From Roseomonas mucosa (lineage in GTDB: Bacteria; Pseudomonadota; Alphaproteobacteria; Acetobacterales; Acetobacteraceae), in assembly GCA_945878375.1 (NCBI GenBank), contig CAMDWG010000015.1, forward strand, positions 28,000 through 91,999: 64,000 nt of DNA. Direction: 5' to 3'. The translations under genes and the position numbers were made by a program. The notes under the pieces were generated by a model. It worked only from the letters and a program-made list of their open reading frames with translations, did not search any database and was not told the origin of the DNA. Position 1 is the stretch's first letter. Every line of letters begins with the position of its first letter. Positions 62,903-64,000 of the stretch are shown here, piece after piece.

Positions 62903-63106
62903 TCAGCCCAGCTTCTTCGCCAGCCTGCGCGCCAGCAGGTAGCCGGTCAGGCCGGCCACCGGGGCGCCGGGCAGGGCGAGCAGCCAGCCGATATGGATGC
63001 CGTCGGCAACCAGCCCCATGCCGATGCCGAACATCAGCCCGCCCACCAGGCAGCCGGTTACGCCGGCGGTCAGGCCGAGCACCAGGATCTCTTCGCGCGT
63101 CACCAT
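62903..63106 (-). CDS. Small two-span membrane protein
   Basis: The 67-residue product has two hydrophobic segments (about residues 8-29 and 37-58, both glycine-rich) and a basic C-terminus (RRLAKKLG). The family is not recognised. An in-frame ATG at 63142 would add 12 polar residues but lies over the rpsD promoter. It is divergent from rpsD. Confidence 0.6.
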   Translation of the reverse strand: MVTREEILVLGLTAGVTGCLVGGLMFGIGMGLVADGIHIGWLLALPGAPVAGLTGYLLARRLAKKLG

Positions 63107-63135
63107 GCCGCGGGAGTAGGGGAGGGGGCGGCGGT

Positions 63136-63164
63136 TTGACAAGCCCGGCGGGGGGCGCCTATAC
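63136..63164 (+). promoter_or_regulatory. Strong sigma-70 promoter of rpsD
   Basis: TTGACA (63136-63141) and CTATAC (63159-63164) are separated by 17 bases, the best promoter match in the window. Transcription should begin near 63171, leaving a leader of about 168 bases before rpsD. Confidence 0.8.
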
Positions 63165-63170
63165 GCCGCG

Positions 63171-63338
63171 CTCTTCCCGGGAACGTGGACGAGGGGCGAT
63201 CCCTCGCGCCCGCCCTTGGCCGACAGGCGTGCCTGCCGGGCTTGGGACTACCGGGACAATCCAGGGTGCATCCGGCTCGAACCGGGGCACCCGCCTTCAA
63301 GAAGGACCGGTGCCGAGAGGCCCGGCAGGGAAAGCCGC
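63171..63338 (+). promoter_or_regulatory. Structured 5-prime leader of rpsD
   Basis: Three hairpins follow each other: CGAGGG/CCCTCG (63190-63206), CAGGC/GCCTG extended by CCG/CGG (63220-63239) and GGGTGC/GCACCC enclosing CCGG/CCGG (63264-63292). The ribosome-binding site (CAGGGAAA) follows. This could be an S4-binding autoregulatory leader, but no known motif is recognised. Confidence 0.5.
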
Positions 63339-63956
63339 ATGACCAAGCGCGCTGAATCCAAGTACAAGATCAATCGTCGCCTCGGCGTGAACCTCTGGGG
63401 CCGCGCCAAGTCCCCGATCGCCAAGCGCGAATACGGCCCCGGCCAGCACGGCCAGCGCCGCAAGCAGAAGCCGACCGACTACGGCGTGCAGCTGATGGCC
63501 AAGCAGAAGCTCAAGGGCTACTACGGCAACATCGGTGAGAAGCAGTTCCGCAAGTATTACGAGGAGGCCGTGCGCCGCAAGGGCGACACCTCCGAGAACC
63601 TGATCGAGCTGCTGGAGCGTCGCCTGGACACGGTCATCTACCGCATGAAGATGGCCGTCACGCCCTTCGCGGCGCGCCAGTTCGTGAACCATGGCCATGT
63701 CACGATCAACGGCAAGCGCCTCAACATCCCGTCCTACATCGTCAAGGACACGGATGTGATCGAGGTGAAGGAGAAGTCGAAGCAGATGACGGCGCTGCTC
63801 GATGCGGCGCAGTCCGGCGAGCGCGACGTGCCGGAGTACCTCGAGGTGGATCACCGCGCGATGCGCGGCCGCGTGCTGCGCGCGCCGAAGCTGTCGGACG
63901 TGCCCTACCCGGTGCAGATGGAACCGAACCTGGTGGTCGAGTTCTACTCGCGCTGA
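63339..63956 (+). CDS. rpsD: Ribosomal protein S4
   Basis: The 205-residue protein matches alphaproteobacterial S4. It begins [20 protein letters not shown] and has [16 protein letters not shown] near residue 53. The S4 RNA-binding domain spans about residues 95-155, with [13 protein letters not shown] and [20 protein letters not shown]4 nucleates 30S assembly by binding 16S rRNA and is an autoregulator in other bacteria. The gene has its own promoter and long leader, with no ribosomal neighbours in the window. Confidence 0.98.
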   Translation: MTKRAESKYKINRRLGVNLWGRAKSPIAKREYGPGQHGQRRKQKPTDYGVQLMAKQKLKGYYGNIGEKQFRKYYEEAVRRKGDTSENLIELLERRLDTVIYRMKMAVTPFAARQFVNHGHVTINGKRLNIPSYIVKDTDVIEVKEKSKQMTALLDAAQSGERDVPEYLEVDHRAMRGRVLRAPKLSDVPYPVQMEPNLVVEFYSR

Positions 63957-63970
63957 TCCTGCTTCTAGAG

Positions 63971-63992
63971 CACGGCCTTTCGCTCGGCCGTG
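63971..63992 (+). terminator. Stem-loop after rpsD
   Basis: CACGGCC (63971-63977) and GGCCGTG (63986-63992) form a 7-bp stem with an 8-base loop, 14 bases after the rpsD stop. No U-run follows within the window, so the terminator role is tentative. Confidence 0.45.
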
Positions 63993-64000
63993 AACGGCCG

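Overview
The window reads as a chromosomal segment of a very GC-rich alphaproteobacterium, most likely Acetobacteraceae (Roseomonas-like). The basis is strong G/C preference at third codon positions throughout, a complete ccoNOQP-GHIS (fixNOQP-GHIS) set behind an FNR/FixK box, TRAP and Bug-type solute receptors, an M81 peptidase, a class II DAHP synthase and CysS/GltX/S4 genes of alphaproteobacterial type. No rRNA gene is present, so the family assignment is inference. I found no phage, transposase, integrase or CRISPR array.

Layout. 1-4230 (minus): formylglycine-generating enzyme, Tat-exported sulfatase, aquaporin and a HAD hydrolase cut by the window edge, with a divergent LysR regulator. 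5305-10405: a GGCT-fold protein, a lactate-permease-like transporter and a TRAP transporter (dctP-dctQ-dctM) with structured intercistronic regions. 10402-16132: AlkA glycosylase, MBL hydrolase, a photolyase-like FAD protein, M81 peptidase, RlpA and a TauE/SafE-type membrane protein. 16214-19240: a 1008-residue RTX-repeat protein without secretion genes beside it. 19258-28310: a DUF2189 membrane protein, then the cbb3 oxidase and its assembly genes, ending in a tiny coupled membrane protein. 28410-36339: a secreted beta-rich protein, indolepyruvate ferredoxin oxidoreductase, acyl-CoA dehydrogenase, an M20 peptidase and an EF-hand protein. 36383-45094: a glycan cassette with a methyltransferase-glycosyltransferase fusion, a TPR/GT41 transferase and five overlapping genes for a CDP-activated, probably C-methylated deoxysugar. 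45153-52616: tRNA-Val, DUF3108 protein, Gph, GlmU, a collapsed aldehyde dehydrogenase gene, glutathione reductase, DAHP synthase and a nicotinate phosphoribosyltransferase-like enzyme. 52941-64000: an EamA exporter, a degenerate NAD synthetase homologue with a coupled small gene, a LysE exporter, gltX-cysS, a DUF305 protein, trmJ, an alpha/beta hydrolase, a Bug receptor and rpsD with a long structured leader.

How the genes work together. The clearest functional units are the oxygen-regulated cbb3 oxidase locus (structural genes, then FeS protein, copper ATPase and small assembly factors), the self-contained sulfatase plus activating enzyme, the TRAP uptake operon and the CDP-deoxysugar cassette beside two transferases. 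Many genes share ATGA or GTGA stop/start overlaps, showing tight translational coupling.

The least expected items are: (1) a NadE homologue that has lost the residues of both active sites but keeps an intact frame and a coupled partner; (2) a family of GC-rich palindromic repeats with common ends in at least five intergenic positions; (3) an aldehyde dehydrogenase gene reduced to its first and last codons; (4) a 59-residue membrane protein coupled to ccoS; (5) a three-hairpin leader before rpsD.
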